Below, in pieces: positions 32,655 through 39,817 of a DNA stretch of 45,100 bases (position 1 is the stretch's first letter; each line of letters begins with the position of its first letter). Origin of the DNA: a virus; IMG/VR virus record IMGVR_UViG_3300043399_000352, positions 1-45,100 of that record. One strand, 5' to 3'. The notes under the pieces are model-generated. The model worked only from the letters and a program-made list of their open reading frames with translations, was not told the DNA's origin and ran no database searches. Made by a program: the position numbers and the translations under genes.

Positions 32655-32964
32655 GGCGACCGTCGAGCGCTACCTAGTAACGTGCGTGAAGTCGCTCGGC
32701 GGCGAGGTGCGCAAGGTCGTCTGGGTCGGACGAAAGAACGCTCCCGATCGGCTGGTGATGCTGCCCGAGATCCGCTTTGGTGGGGGCACGACAGTTCCCG
32801 CGCAAACCGTATGGGTCGAGCTCAAAAACCCGAAGACAATCGTCACCTTCCCAGCCAACGCGCACGAGCGCGCCCAGGCCCGCGAGCACGAGCGCATGCG
32901 CCGGCTCGGCCAGCGCGTCGAGGTGATCGGAACCATTGAACAAATTGAGGAATTGCTGTCATGA
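32647..32964 (+). CDS. VRR-NUC domain nuclease (105 aa)
   Basis: A stand-alone VRR-NUC protein of the PD-(D/E)XK superfamily. The catalytic set is visible: NAPDRLVM (D34) and WVELKNP (E58, K60), with an N-terminal helix ERYLVTCVKSLGGEVRK. Such phage proteins are thought to cut branched or flap DNA. GTG start at 32647, overlapping the membrane gene; its stop overlaps the next gene as ATGA. Confidence 0.9.
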   Translation: MREATVERYLVTCVKSLGGEVRKVVWVGRKNAPDRLVMLPEIRFGGGTTVPAQTVWVELKNPKTIVTFPANAHERAQAREHERMRRLGQRVEVIGTIEQIEELLS

Positions 32965-33284
32965 AACAAGTCAAAGTCGGCGCACTGACCTACGCCCAGC
33001 TCATCAAGCACATGTTTGAGGGCATCTACAACTGCCGCGAGCTGGCCGAGATCACCGGCCTGCACTACGTCACCGTGCTGCAGTACACCCGCGAGCTGCA
33101 CGCCGCCGGCGCCGCTCACATTTGCAGCTGGGAGAAGGATTGCCGTGGGCGAGACGTCATCAAAATCTACAAGCTCGGCGAAGGGCGCGATGCAAAGCGC
33201 CAGAAACTAAGCGGCGCCGTGCGCCAGGCGCGCACCCGCGCCAAGCGCCAGCACCTCGAGCTCGTGCAAAGGATGGCAGCATGA
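32961..33284 (+). CDS. Winged-helix-like DNA-binding protein (107 aa)
   Basis: A central helix-turn-helix (CRELAEITGLHYVTVLQYTRELHAAGAAHICSWEKD) with a wing-like beta pair (VIKIYKLGEG) and a strongly basic C-terminal helix (Arg/Lys/Gln-rich). This suits a transcription or replication regulator. ATGA overlaps on both sides. It could be one candidate for a middle or late activator; no direct evidence. Confidence 0.75.
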   Translation: MKQVKVGALTYAQLIKHMFEGIYNCRELAEITGLHYVTVLQYTRELHAAGAAHICSWEKDCRGRDVIKIYKLGEGRDAKRQKLSGAVRQARTRAKRQHLELVQRMAA

Positions 33285-33442
33285 AGTGCCCACAATGCAC
33301 CGGCTGGCTAAAAGTGCTGCAGACAAAGCAACAACCTGACGGCACGACCTATCGTCGCTACGAGTGCGCCAACCTGCACCGGTTCAGCACCCTGGAGCAG
33401 GTGGCCCAGCTCAAGCGCGGGCGCCAGCGCAAGAATGCGTAA
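33281..33442 (+). CDS. Zinc-ribbon protein (53 aa)
   Basis: CPQC near the N-terminus, then YRRYECANLHRF as a likely second metal-binding half (Cys/His), with a basic tail (KRGRQRKNA). Reminiscent of Ogr/Delta-like or NrdR-type small zinc ribbons found in phage operons. Its end overlaps the helicase start by 8 nt. Nucleic-acid binding is likely; the target is unknown. Confidence 0.75.
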   Translation: MKCPQCTGWLKVLQTKQQPDGTTYRRYECANLHRFSTLEQVAQLKRGRQRKNA

Positions 33443-34823
33443 GGCCTACACGCCCCGCCCCTACGCCGGCCTGGCCGAGCGCCACCTGTACGGCGCCGAG
33501 CGCTGCGCCCTGTGGGCCAAGCCCGGCATGGGTAAGACTGTCATCACCATGACGTTCTTGGACACGCTGCACAACGTCGTCGGCGAGGACGCACCGAGCC
33601 TGGTGCTGGCGCCGCTGCGCGTGGCGCGTGACACCTGGGCCAATGAGGCCAGCAAGTGGGAGCACCTGTCCGGCTTGAGCGTGCAGCCTGTCGTCGGCGA
33701 CGCCAAGGCCCGGGCGCGTGCGCTCGAGCGCGAGGCCCAGGTCTACACAACCAACTACGACAACCTGGTCTGGCTGCGCGATCACTTCAAGAAGGCCGGC
33801 AAGGCCTGGCCGTTTCGCACGGTGGTCGCTGACGAGAGCACCAAGCTAAAGGGATTCCGGCTGCGCCAGGGCGGTGTGCGCGCTCAGGCGATCGCAGGCG
33901 TCGCTCACAAGGACGTGCGCCGCTGGATCAATCTCACCGGCACGCCGGCCAGCAACGGCCTCGAGGACCTGTGGGGTCAGACCTGGTTCTTGGACGCGGG
34001 CCAGCGCCTCGGGCGCACGTTCTCGAGCTTTCGCGAGCGCTGGTTTCGGCCGGTCAACAAGGGCCAGTTCCACCAGTGGGTGCAGGCCGAATGGGCGGCC
34101 GACGACATTCACGCACGTCTGGCTGACATTTGTCTGACACTCGACCCTCGCGACTGGTTCGACCTGCACGAGCCGATCGTCAACGTGGTCGAGGTCGAGT
34201 TGCCGCCGACGGCCAAGGTCAAGTACCGCGAGATGGAGCGCGAGCTCTTTACGCTGATTGGCGCCGCCGAGGTCGAGGCCATGAGCGCCGCGGCCAAGTA
34301 CAGCAAGTGCCTGCAGATGGCCAGCGGCTCGGTCTACCTCGAGGACGGCGTCAGCTGGGTTGCGCTGCACGACGAGAAGCTCGACGCCCTCGAGGAGCTG
34401 GTCGACGCCACAGGCAGCGATCCGATCCTCGTGGCGTACCAGTTCAAGAGCGATCTGGCGCGCCTCCAGGCGCGTTTTCCAGGCGCCCTGAACCTTGCCC
34501 TACCCCAGGACCTGAAAGCCGCTCAGGCGGGCTCTGGCAAGGTCTGGCTGGGTCATCCCGGCAGCATGGGTCACGGCGTCGACGGGCTGCAGGAGCACTG
34601 CAATACGATCGTGTTCTACAGCCAAGACCCGAACCTTGAGTACCACGACCAGATCCTTGAGCGCGTGGGACCGATGCGACAATTTCAAGCCGGCAAAGAC
34701 CGGCCCGTGTTCGTGCACTACCTGGTCGCACGCGGCACGATCGACGAGCTCGAGATGACCAGGCGAACCACGAAGCGCAGCGTTCAGGACGCGCTGATGG
34801 AATACATGAAAGGCAAGCAATGA
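33435..34823 (+). CDS. SNF2-family DEAD-like helicase (462 aa)
   Basis: Walker A AKPGMGKT (K34). Motif Ia-like LVLAPLRVARDTW. Motif II is ADEST (D133, E134). Motif III is LTGTPASNG. Motifs V and VI are in WLGHPGSMGHGVDGL and QILERVGPMRQ. This is the compact SNF2-type translocase of many phage replication modules, placed with VRR-NUC and PolA. A role in fork repair or recombination is inferred. Confidence 0.9.
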   Translation: MRKAYTPRPYAGLAERHLYGAERCALWAKPGMGKTVITMTFLDTLHNVVGEDAPSLVLAPLRVARDTWANEASKWEHLSGLSVQPVVGDAKARARALEREAQVYTTNYDNLVWLRDHFKKAGKAWPFRTVVADESTKLKGFRLRQGGVRAQAIAGVAHKDVRRWINLTGTPASNGLEDLWGQTWFLDAGQRLGRTFSSFRERWFRPVNKGQFHQWVQAEWAADDIHARLADICLTLDPRDWFDLHEPIVNVVEVELPPTAKVKYREMERELFTLIGAAEVEAMSAAAKYSKCLQMASGSVYLEDGVSWVALHDEKLDALEELVDATGSDPILVAYQFKSDLARLQARFPGALNLALPQDLKAAQAGSGKVWLGHPGSMGHGVDGLQEHCNTIVFYSQDPNLEYHDQILERVGPMRQFQAGKDRPVFVHYLVARGTIDELEMTRRTTKRSVQDALMEYMKGKQ

Positions 34824-35191
34824 GTGCGTGCAACAAGACCCTGCAAGACCTGGGTCAACCCTACCCCAGGACCTGCGCCAAGTGCGGGAAGGGCCCCTGC
34901 GTTGCCGACGCAGTTCAGTCCGAGTACACCGGCGGTAGCGTGAGCTACTACCAGCTCAGGATCACCGCCCCGACCTCGGGCGGCGATGCGTACACCGCCG
35001 AGTGCAACGACATCATCGAGGCGCTCGGCATGAACTACGCCGAGGGCAACGCCTTCAAGGCGATCTGGCGCCGCTGCGCCGCGCGAACCCTTGGCAAGGC
35101 CAAGGCCGGCTACAAGGACGGGCTCTACGACGCCGAGAAGGTGGTCTTTTTCGGCCAGCGCATGGTCGCCCAGGAGAAGCGTCATGGCTGA
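34820..35191 (+). CDS. DUF3310-like protein with N-terminal Cys pair (123 aa)
   Basis: CAKCGKGPC near the N-terminus may bind zinc. The rest (YYQLRITAPT...CNDIIEALGMNYAEGNAFKAIWRR...LYDAEKVVFFGQRMV) matches the pattern of DUF3310 proteins, related to the T7 gp1.7 nucleotide kinase group. ATGA overlap with the helicase. Enzyme activity is uncertain because the usual domain appears modified. Confidence 0.65.
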   Translation: MSACNKTLQDLGQPYPRTCAKCGKGPCVADAVQSEYTGGSVSYYQLRITAPTSGGDAYTAECNDIIEALGMNYAEGNAFKAIWRRCAARTLGKAKAGYKDGLYDAEKVVFFGQRMVAQEKRHG

Positions 35192-35378
35192 CGAGATCGA
35201 CCGCGCAAATACTCAGGCCGAGTTCAACCTGGCTGCGTTGATGCGTTTGCGCCGCCCCGCCGGGCCGACACCTACCGGGCGCTGCCTGTACTGCGACGAG
35301 ATCGTGCCCGACCAGCACCGCTGGTGCGGCATCGAGTGCCGCGAGGGTTGGGAACAGGAGGCGCGCCGTGTCCGTTAA
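35184..35378 (+). CDS. DksA/TraR-type zinc-finger protein (64 aa)
   Basis: MADEIDRANTQAEFNLAALMR followed by a four-Cys finger (CLYCDEIVPDQHRWCGIECREGWE). This is the typical short phage TraR/DksA-like layout. Larger relatives bind the RNA polymerase secondary channel; this one may modulate host transcription. It overlaps the preceding gene by 8 nt. Confidence 0.82.
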   Translation: MADEIDRANTQAEFNLAALMRLRRPAGPTPTGRCLYCDEIVPDQHRWCGIECREGWEQEARRVR

Positions 35379-35556
35379 GTTCATCGCCGAGCTGCCCGCA
35401 GGCTACGACGAGCGCACACGCCTGGCGCTGCGCGACGACAACCATGTGATCGCCACACACCCCGAGCACCCTCCCCTTCTGCTACAGCCCAACGGCCGGT
35501 GGCTTGCAATACAGCCCCAGCCCGTGCATTCTGCACACAGTTCTAGCAGCAGCTAG
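35368..35556 (+). CDS. Small protein (62 aa), unknown
   Basis: GTG start at 35368-35370 with a strong ACAGGAGG ribosome site. Contains FIAELPAGYDERTRLALRDDNHVIA and a Ser-rich end. Its last codons (SSSSS-stop) lie inside palindrome O5, so coding and operator overlap. Function unknown. Confidence 0.68.
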   Translation: MSVKFIAELPAGYDERTRLALRDDNHVIATHPEHPPLLLQPNGRWLAIQPQPVHSAHSSSSS

Positions 35557-35559
35557 AAC
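35540..35559. promoter_or_regulatory. Operator O5
   Basis: Perfect 8-4-8 palindrome GTTCTAGC-AGCA-GCTAGAAC, the longest symmetric member of the family. It lies at the end of the 62-aa gene, upstream of the DUF3653-like gene. Confidence 0.75.
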
Positions 35560-35590
35560 CGCGCCGAGCACGATGTCCCCCTAAGTGCTC

Positions 35591-35616
35591 GGCCCTGTAG
35601 CAAATACTACAGGGCC
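35591..35616. promoter_or_regulatory. Operator O6
   Basis: Perfect 10-6-10 palindrome GGCCCTGTAG-CAAATA-CTACAGGGCC. The core TGTAGC-AAAT-ACTACA matches the operator consensus. As RNA it would also form a stable hairpin, but no U tract follows. Confidence 0.75.
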
Positions 35617-35646
35617 AAATATACATTATGTGTACCGAAACGGGGG

Positions 35647-35681
35647 TTGACGTTAGAGCATCTGCTAAAGGACACTGTAGC
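35647..35681 (+). promoter_or_regulatory. Operator O7 and possible -35 before the DUF3653-like gene
   Basis: TTGACG (35647-35652) is a good -35. The operator-like TAGAGC-ATCT-GCTAAA (35654-35669) covers the spacer. A further TGTAGC half-site lies at 35676-35681. The -10 is unclear (TAAAGG is too close). Confidence 0.5.
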
Positions 35682-35683
35682 GC

Positions 35684-36094
35684 ATGCTTGAGATCAACGC
35701 CCTGCCTGGCCGGCACCTGCGCGCCCTCCTGGAGCTGATCGGCGAGCAGCGCGTGTGCCGGGAGCTCAACGTCCACCGCACCACGGTGCGCCGTTGGCTC
35801 GCCGGCCAGGTCCAGATTCCCGGTCACCAGCACCAGGTCATCCGCATGCTGCTCGGCGATCTGCCGGGGACCTGCGGCAAGTGGACCGGCTGGCGTTTCC
35901 ACGACGGCCAGCTCGTCGCCCCAGGCGGCGACAGCTTCAGGCCCGGCGACGTGCTCAGCCTAATCATCCTGCGCCAGCAGTTGACCGCCCAGCGCCGCGA
36001 GCTCGAGGCCCTCAAGGTCCGCCTGGCCATCGCTGAAGAAGCTGAACGGCGCCACGCGGGCGCCGCCAATGAAGACCTGGTGCTCAGGGCTTAG
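35684..36094 (+). CDS. DUF3653/VC1465-like HTH regulator (136 aa)
   Basis: N-terminal HTH (VCRELNVHRTTVRRWLAGQVQIPG). Next is WTGWRFHDGQLVAPGGDSFRPGDVLSL, typical of DUF3653-type phage proteins, and a C-terminal coiled coil (RQQLTAQRRELEALKVRLAIAEEAE). Three operator-like sites stand before it and it ends the rightward block. It overlaps the convergent minus-strand gene by 4 nt. It is the best-placed candidate for the late activator; this is inference from position only. Confidence 0.75.
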   Translation: MLEINALPGRHLRALLELIGEQRVCRELNVHRTTVRRWLAGQVQIPGHQHQVIRMLLGDLPGTCGKWTGWRFHDGQLVAPGGDSFRPGDVLSLIILRQQLTAQRRELEALKVRLAIAEEAERRHAGAANEDLVLRA

Positions 36095-36501
36095 GGCTCG
36101 ATGTAGATGCCCATGTACAGCGTGGCGGTGTACGCCACCGTGCTGGTGCCGGCCAGGAGAATCTCCACAGTGGCGTTCAGCGACTTGTCTGTCGACGTTG
36201 AGGACAGGGTGATCTGTCGGTCGCTGCCCAGGTTGTAGGCCGTGCCGCTCACCAAGCCGGTGTCCCAGGCGGTGCCGCTCACCAGCGTGAACTTGATGTC
36301 GTAGCTCGAGCCAATGCCCGTGGTTGTCGGCGAGTACCAGTTGTTGGGGCCGGAGAGCTTCGTGTTGCCCAGGTAGTCGATGGTGCCGTTGCTTTTGAAG
36401 GCAATCTCGACCGAGTCGGGCAACGTGTAGTCCTCGAGCCCAATGGCGCCCAGCGACACCGGGCCTCCCACTACCTGGTGCACTCGTGCGGCGAACGTCA
36501 C
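36091..36501 (-). CDS. Small beta-rich virion-type protein (136 aa)
   Basis: GTG start at 36499-36501 (GTGA overlap with the upstream stop), giving VTFAARVHQVVGGPVSLGAIGL. A longer start would run through the neighbouring gene. The rest is beta-rich (DYTLPDSVEIAFKSNGTIDYLGN, TSTVAYTATLYMGIYI). It is the last gene of the leftward late unit, after the metallophosphoesterase. Likely a minor structural or fibre-associated protein; function unknown. Confidence 0.72.
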   Translation of the reverse strand: MTFAARVHQVVGGPVSLGAIGLEDYTLPDSVEIAFKSNGTIDYLGNTKLSGPNNWYSPTTTGIGSSYDIKFTLVSGTAWDTGLVSGTAYNLGSDRQITLSSTSTDKSLNATVEILLAGTSTVAYTATLYMGIYIEP

Positions 36502-36881
36502 TTGAAGTCCTTCAGAAGCGTTGCGTACCAGTGACCGGTCGACGACAAGTAAGTCGCCACCAGCAGGTCCCGCGAGTTGGCTGCGGTGGAGAGCGTGGGC
36601 ACGGAGCCGCCCGGCCATTTGAACGAGGTCGGCCAGGTCATGGTGCGCGAGCCGGTCCCGTCCTGGGTGATGAACCAGTTAATCGTCTGGCCATCGTTGG
36701 CGCTCGAGAGCGTGGGCGCGGTCGTCACGTTGGCCGTGAACGTGGTCGTGAACACGTTCGACAGGTCGCAGTTGAGCGTCATCGCGGTGGCGCTGAAGGT
36801 CACTGCAACCGGCGGGGTCTGCACGGCAGACGGCACGCCGCCTGCGAAGTCGGTCATGTTGCCGGGTACACGGGTGGTCAT
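36498..36881 (-). CDS. Beta-rich virion-type protein (127 aa)
   Basis: MTTRVPGNMTDFAGG, then repeated Thr/Ala strands with LSSANDGQTINWFITQDGTGSRTMTWP and NSRDLLVATYLSSTGHWYATL. This 'W-ITQDGTGSRTMTWP' pattern is common in phage tail or decoration proteins with a trimeric beta fold. ATGA overlap with the upstream metallophosphoesterase. Function inferred as structural. Confidence 0.75.
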   Translation of the reverse strand: MTTRVPGNMTDFAGGVPSAVQTPPVAVTFSATAMTLNCDLSNVFTTTFTANVTTAPTLSSANDGQTINWFITQDGTGSRTMTWPTSFKWPGGSVPTLSTAANSRDLLVATYLSSTGHWYATLLKDFK

Positions 36882-37903
36882 TTACTCCCTTTCGACGCGC
36901 CGCGTGAGCGCAGGAATGTCAGGTAATCAGCGGCGGCCTCCACGTCCCAGAAAGGCTTGACTCGCTCAGCCGCTATTTTCTTGGACGGGTCGATGACAAC
37001 GGACACGCCGGGCGCCAGGCGCTTCGGCCGGAAGCCTTTCTCCTTGGCGAAGTCGTCGATCACCTTGTAGCCCGACAGGCGGAAGAACCAGTGCACGTCA
37101 CCCTCGATCGACGGCTCGACGCGGGCCTCGTCGACGTGGGTGTGGCCGGCCACCAGGATGTGGTCCTTGTGCCCGAACAGCAGCTCGCGCTTCATGCCGT
37201 GGGTGTCCGAGTATTGGCTGCGCCCTGGGAAGTCGTGGCGGGCGTGGATGCGGATCTGCTCACCGCCCGGGAAGTTGAGCGCCAGCCTGGCGCCGTGCGC
37301 CTGCAACGGCCCGCTCGGGCCCTGCTTGACGATAAAGTTCAGCAGGTCCATGCCCTTTTCCCAGCAGTCGTGATTGCCACCCACGACAAACAGGTTGGGC
37401 GCCAGGCCCAGCATCCACTCGGTCAGGCGCAGGCCGTCGCGAAAGGTGGTGCCCTGGTTCGCGTACAGCGCCTTCAGGCGCCCGACCCAGTTGTTGGTCA
37501 GGTCACCCACATGCCCCGCGAAAAACGCCTTGGTGCGCCCGACCGTGGTCAGGTCGTGCTCGAGCTGGGCGATGTCGCAGTGGTCGTCATCGACGTGCGG
37601 GTCGCCCACCAGGAACAGGCCGATCGGGCCGGGGGTCTTGACCTGCACGGGGATCAACTTGGCCCAGGCCTCGTAGGCGTTGGCACGCGCCATGCCGGCT
37701 TTCTTGCGGGCGATCAGCGCCTCCAGCGGCTCGTTGGGGTCGGGCGCCGGGGAGACATTAACCTCCTCGGAGAATGGCTGCATGCGTCCTGCCCAGTACC
37801 GCACCGTCGTGCGCGGTACGCCGAGCTCGCGTGCGATTGCGTGGTGAGCGTCACCGCGCCTGATCTTGTCCTCGACCACGGCGCGCAGTTTCTTTCGGTC
37901 CAT
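36878..37903 (-). CDS. HTH plus calcineurin-like metallophosphoesterase (341 aa)
   Basis: Residues 1-40 form a HTH (AHHAIARELGVPRTTVRYWAGR). The catalytic domain carries the metal ligands in order: GDPHVD (D101, H103), GHVGDLTN (D134), GGNHDCWE (N177, H178), IHARHDFPG and LVAGHTHVD. A phosphodiesterase or nuclease acting on nucleic acid or nucleotides is likely. Phages often carry such HTH-phosphoesterase fusions in late regions; the substrate is unknown. ATG overlaps the GNAT stop by 1 nt. Confidence 0.87.
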   Translation of the reverse strand: MDRKKLRAVVEDKIRRGDAHHAIARELGVPRTTVRYWAGRMQPFSEEVNVSPAPDPNEPLEALIARKKAGMARANAYEAWAKLIPVQVKTPGPIGLFLVGDPHVDDDHCDIAQLEHDLTTVGRTKAFFAGHVGDLTNNWVGRLKALYANQGTTFRDGLRLTEWMLGLAPNLFVVGGNHDCWEKGMDLLNFIVKQGPSGPLQAHGARLALNFPGGEQIRIHARHDFPGRSQYSDTHGMKRELLFGHKDHILVAGHTHVDEARVEPSIEGDVHWFFRLSGYKVIDDFAKEKGFRPKRLAPGVSVVIDPSKKIAAERVKPFWDVEAAADYLTFLRSRGASKGSK

Positions 37904-38319
37904 CAGTCAGCTTTCAGTTGTTTGCGCCAGTACAGCGCGCCCCTGTCCAGCCAGGGGCGGCTGGGTTCATAGAGCCGGTAGCCGGCTGCAATCAATGAAT
38001 TGCTGCTGGCGATGTTCTTGTAGGTGGCGGTCACCAACCAATTGAGCCCGACGCTGCGGGCAAAGCGCTCACGCACGCGCAGCAGGCGCTTTTGCAGGCC
38101 CCTGCCCCGCCAAGCCGGCAGCACGCCGGCGCGCACCAGGTAACCGCAGTCAGAGAATTGAACGCTCGGCGTTAAGCCGGCAAAGGCAACCGCACGGTCG
38201 CCGTCAAATACGAGCCACCAGGTGCCCGACTCCCAGTCCGGGTGCTCGTCGCGTGGAAAAGTTGCGGCGTGCAAAACACGCAGCAGCTTGTGGCTGGGGG
38301 CAACGCGCTCGACTCGCAT
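37903..38319 (-). CDS. GNAT acetyltransferase (138 aa)
   Basis: A complete GNAT fold by motif: WWLVFDGDRAVAFAGL, then the acetyl-CoA loop in CGYLVRAGVLPAWRGRGLQKRLL (RxxGxG-type) and a C-terminal NSLIAAGYRLYEPSRPW. The target is unknown (host protein, peptide or toxin). It lies between the lysis and phosphoesterase genes, so it is expressed late. Distinct from the degenerate gp13-like GNAT fold at 7.6-8.1 kb. Confidence 0.87.
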   Translation of the reverse strand: MRVERVAPSHKLLRVLHAATFPRDEHPDWESGTWWLVFDGDRAVAFAGLTPSVQFSDCGYLVRAGVLPAWRGRGLQKRLLRVRERFARSVGLNWLVTATYKNIASSNSLIAAGYRLYEPSRPWLDRGALYWRKQLKAD

Positions 38320-38322
38320 GGA

Positions 38323-38817
38323 TCATTGAGGGTTACTCGGCGTCACACACACGCCTGCGGTGTAGTTCTGCAGAGCTCTTGCTTTCGCCTCCAGGCCTCG
38401 AGCATGTTCGTCCAGCGCAATAAGAGCTCTTCCACATTCACCGGCGATGGCGGCAAAGGGGCCAGAAGCTCCGCTGGTGGGGCTGGAATGCTGGGCGGTG
38501 CGATCACTGACGGCATCGGCGAGGGCGGACTCGTAGTCGCGCAGCCGCTGAGCAGACTCACGAGCAGCAGCGGCAGCAGCCAGCTTTTGTTTCTCAAGAT
38601 CATTGCGCACCCTTTCGACGGTGGAGGCCAGCGCCTGCTCCTTTGCTCGAGCAGCCTCGCTGGCGGCCAGTGTTTGCGTGGCGGTGGCCGCGCGCTCGGC
38701 GTCCCACTGGTGCTGGACATCAGCGCGCCCGGTTTTCTGTCCAGTGTGATAGGCCTTCCAGTGCGTGCCCGCCAGGAAGACGACCGCGGCGATTACGAGA
38801 GTGAGGCGCCAATACAT
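38323..38817 (-). CDS. Rz: Rz-like inner-membrane spanin (164 aa)
   Basis: An N-terminal membrane anchor (LTLVIAAVVFLAGTHW, ~5-20) is followed by a long periplasmic coiled coil (ADVQHQWDAERAATATQTL...). It would join Rz1 in the outer membrane and fuse the membranes at the last step of lysis. It overlaps the endolysin gene by 25 nt and contains the Rz1 gene in another frame, the classic nested arrangement. Confidence 0.88.
   Translation of the reverse strand: MYWRLTLVIAAVVFLAGTHWKAYHTGQKTGRADVQHQWDAERAATATQTLAASEAARAKEQALASTVERVRNDLEKQKLAAAAAARESAQRLRDYESALADAVSDRTAQHSSPTSGASGPFAAIAGECGRALIALDEHARGLEAKARALQNYTAGVCVTPSNPQ
38343..38603 (-). CDS. Rz1: Rz1-like outer-membrane lipoprotein spanin (86 aa)
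   Basis: The ATG at 38601-38603 gives a lipoprotein signal LLPLLLVSLLSGC with the acylated Cys at residue 21. A Pro-rich region (PPSPMPSVIAPPSIPAPPAELL) typical of Rz1 and a C-terminal helix follow. It is fully nested in Rz in a different frame. At 86 aa it is longer than lambda Rz1. Confidence 0.87.
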   Translation of the reverse strand: MILRNKSWLLPLLLVSLLSGCATTSPPSPMPSVIAPPSIPAPPAELLAPLPPSPVNVEELLLRWTNMLEAWRRKQELCRTTPQACV

Positions 38818-39257
38818 TGCCGGTACTCCTTCTCGCGTCGGATCGTCAGCCCTTTGAGGGGCTGGCCCTTAAAGTTGTCCCAGCGCAGGATCTCCTTGCA
38901 GGCGCCTTCGTAGTCCTGGGCGTTCAGCTTTTTGACCAGGGTGCTTTTGCAGAAGGCGCCCGAGCCGATGTTGTAAGACAGGCTGACGTAGGCGTCGTAC
39001 TCGTACTGGTGCAGCGGCACCTTTACGCACTGCTTGAGCGCACCCTCGAACTTTTGCACGTCTTGCAGAGCCCGCACCAGCGCCTGCGGTGGCGTGATCT
39101 TGTCGCCCATCTTGACCCCGCCGGTGGTGCCAAAGCCGATCGTCGGCACGTCACCAGGCACGGGGATGTAGGCGGTGTCGCGGTAGCCCTCATGCAAAGC
39201 AATGCCGACAAGCGTTGTAGCACTGAGTGCTATACCGGCGAGGGCGCGACGGTTCAC
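38793..39257 (-). CDS. SAR-type endolysin, GH24 lysozyme (154 aa)
   Basis: Muramidase that cuts peptidoglycan. Residues ~5-21 (ALAGIALSATTLVGIAL) form a weakly hydrophobic signal-anchor-release segment, immediately followed by the catalytic glutamate in LHEGYRD (E23). GDVPTIGFGTTGG supplies the rest of the active site. YVSLSYNIGSGAFC and RWDNFKGQPLKGLTIRREKE are family hallmarks. The SAR domain implies Sec export and activation on membrane release. Confidence 0.92.
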   Translation of the reverse strand: MNRRALAGIALSATTLVGIALHEGYRDTAYIPVPGDVPTIGFGTTGGVKMGDKITPPQALVRALQDVQKFEGALKQCVKVPLHQYEYDAYVSLSYNIGSGAFCKSTLVKKLNAQDYEGACKEILRWDNFKGQPLKGLTIRREKEYRQCIGASLS

Positions 39258-39514
39258 TCGTATAGCCCCATGCGCCGCTCGTGCTCAGCCTGCTGGCGCT
39301 TGTCTTCTTTGTGCTTGTAGAACCAGTTCACGCAAAAGCCGGCGATGGCTATCACCACGCCGATGAGCACAGCAAACTCGTTGGAGAGAAGCCACCCGAA
39401 CACACTGGCACCAGCACCGGTGTAGGTGGCCTTGCTGCCAGCGGCAGCCATCGTGGCGTCGAATGTTGCGTGCTGCTCTGGGGTCATGGTGTCGTGGTGT
39501 CGTGCGAGGATCAT
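39254..39514 (-). CDS. Holin (86 aa), possible dual start
   Basis: One clear membrane helix (NEFAVLIGVVIAIAGFCVNWFY, ~45-66), followed by a charged C-terminus (KHKEDKRQQAEHERR). The N-terminus has MILARHHDTMTPEQH, so ATGs at 39514 and 39487 could give long and short forms, as in holin/antiholin pairs. The late-promoter -10 ends 14 nt before the first ATG, leaving only a few leader bases. ATGA overlap with the endolysin. Confidence 0.82.
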   Translation of the reverse strand: MILARHHDTMTPEQHATFDATMAAAGSKATYTGAGASVFGWLLSNEFAVLIGVVIAIAGFCVNWFYKHKEDKRQQAEHERRMGLYE

Positions 39515-39527
39515 GTGCTGTACCTGT

Positions 39528-39559
39528 ATGGTAGGCAGCGAGTTTTACTAGACGGACAC
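39528..39559 (-). promoter_or_regulatory. Late promoter motif before the lysis genes
   Basis: Minus strand: GTGTCCGT (39559-39552), 18 nt, TACCAT (39533-39528). The motif starts inside the last codons of the fibre-assembly gene. Confidence 0.75.
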
Positions 39560-39814
39560 AGGCTGCTCAGGCCATGAAACGTTAAGGGGAAACCCCGGCT
39601 GCGCGGGGATGTCTCGCAAGGCCTGGCGGTAGGCAGCCCATGCCACCTTGTCCACCGGAACGTCGGGAACCTGCGTCCAGTCCGAGGCGATGAGCAGCTC
39701 GTTCCTGCGCTCGCGCACGGCCGCGGCGGCGGTCTCGGTGATCGCACTGTCGTCGGCGGAGACGACCGTCGTCGTCTGGTTGGTGGACACGTCGATGATG
39801 ACTTGTGTGCTCAT
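39548..39814 (-). CDS. Tail fibre assembly-like protein (88 aa)
   Basis: The C-terminal half has RRNELLIASDWTQVPD and WAAYRQALRDIP, the signature of small fibre-assembly/XkdW-like phage proteins found next to fibres. The N-terminus is Thr/Val-rich. It starts 3 nt after the tail fibre stop. It probably helps fold or attach the fibre. Confidence 0.85.
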   Translation of the reverse strand: MSTQVIIDVSTNQTTTVVSADDSAITETAAAAVRERRNELLIASDWTQVPDVPVDKVAWAAYRQALRDIPAQPGFPLNVSWPEQPVSV

Positions 39815-39817
39815 GGT

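Noticed and set aside
35591-35616. Intrinsic terminator at the 10-bp palindrome
   Set aside because: There is no T tract after either arm, and the core matches the operator family.
36990-37000. Seventh late-promoter motif (ACGGACAC within the metallophosphoesterase gene)
   Set aside because: Inside coding sequence, no gene start follows, and the hexamer 18 nt downstream is not -10-like.
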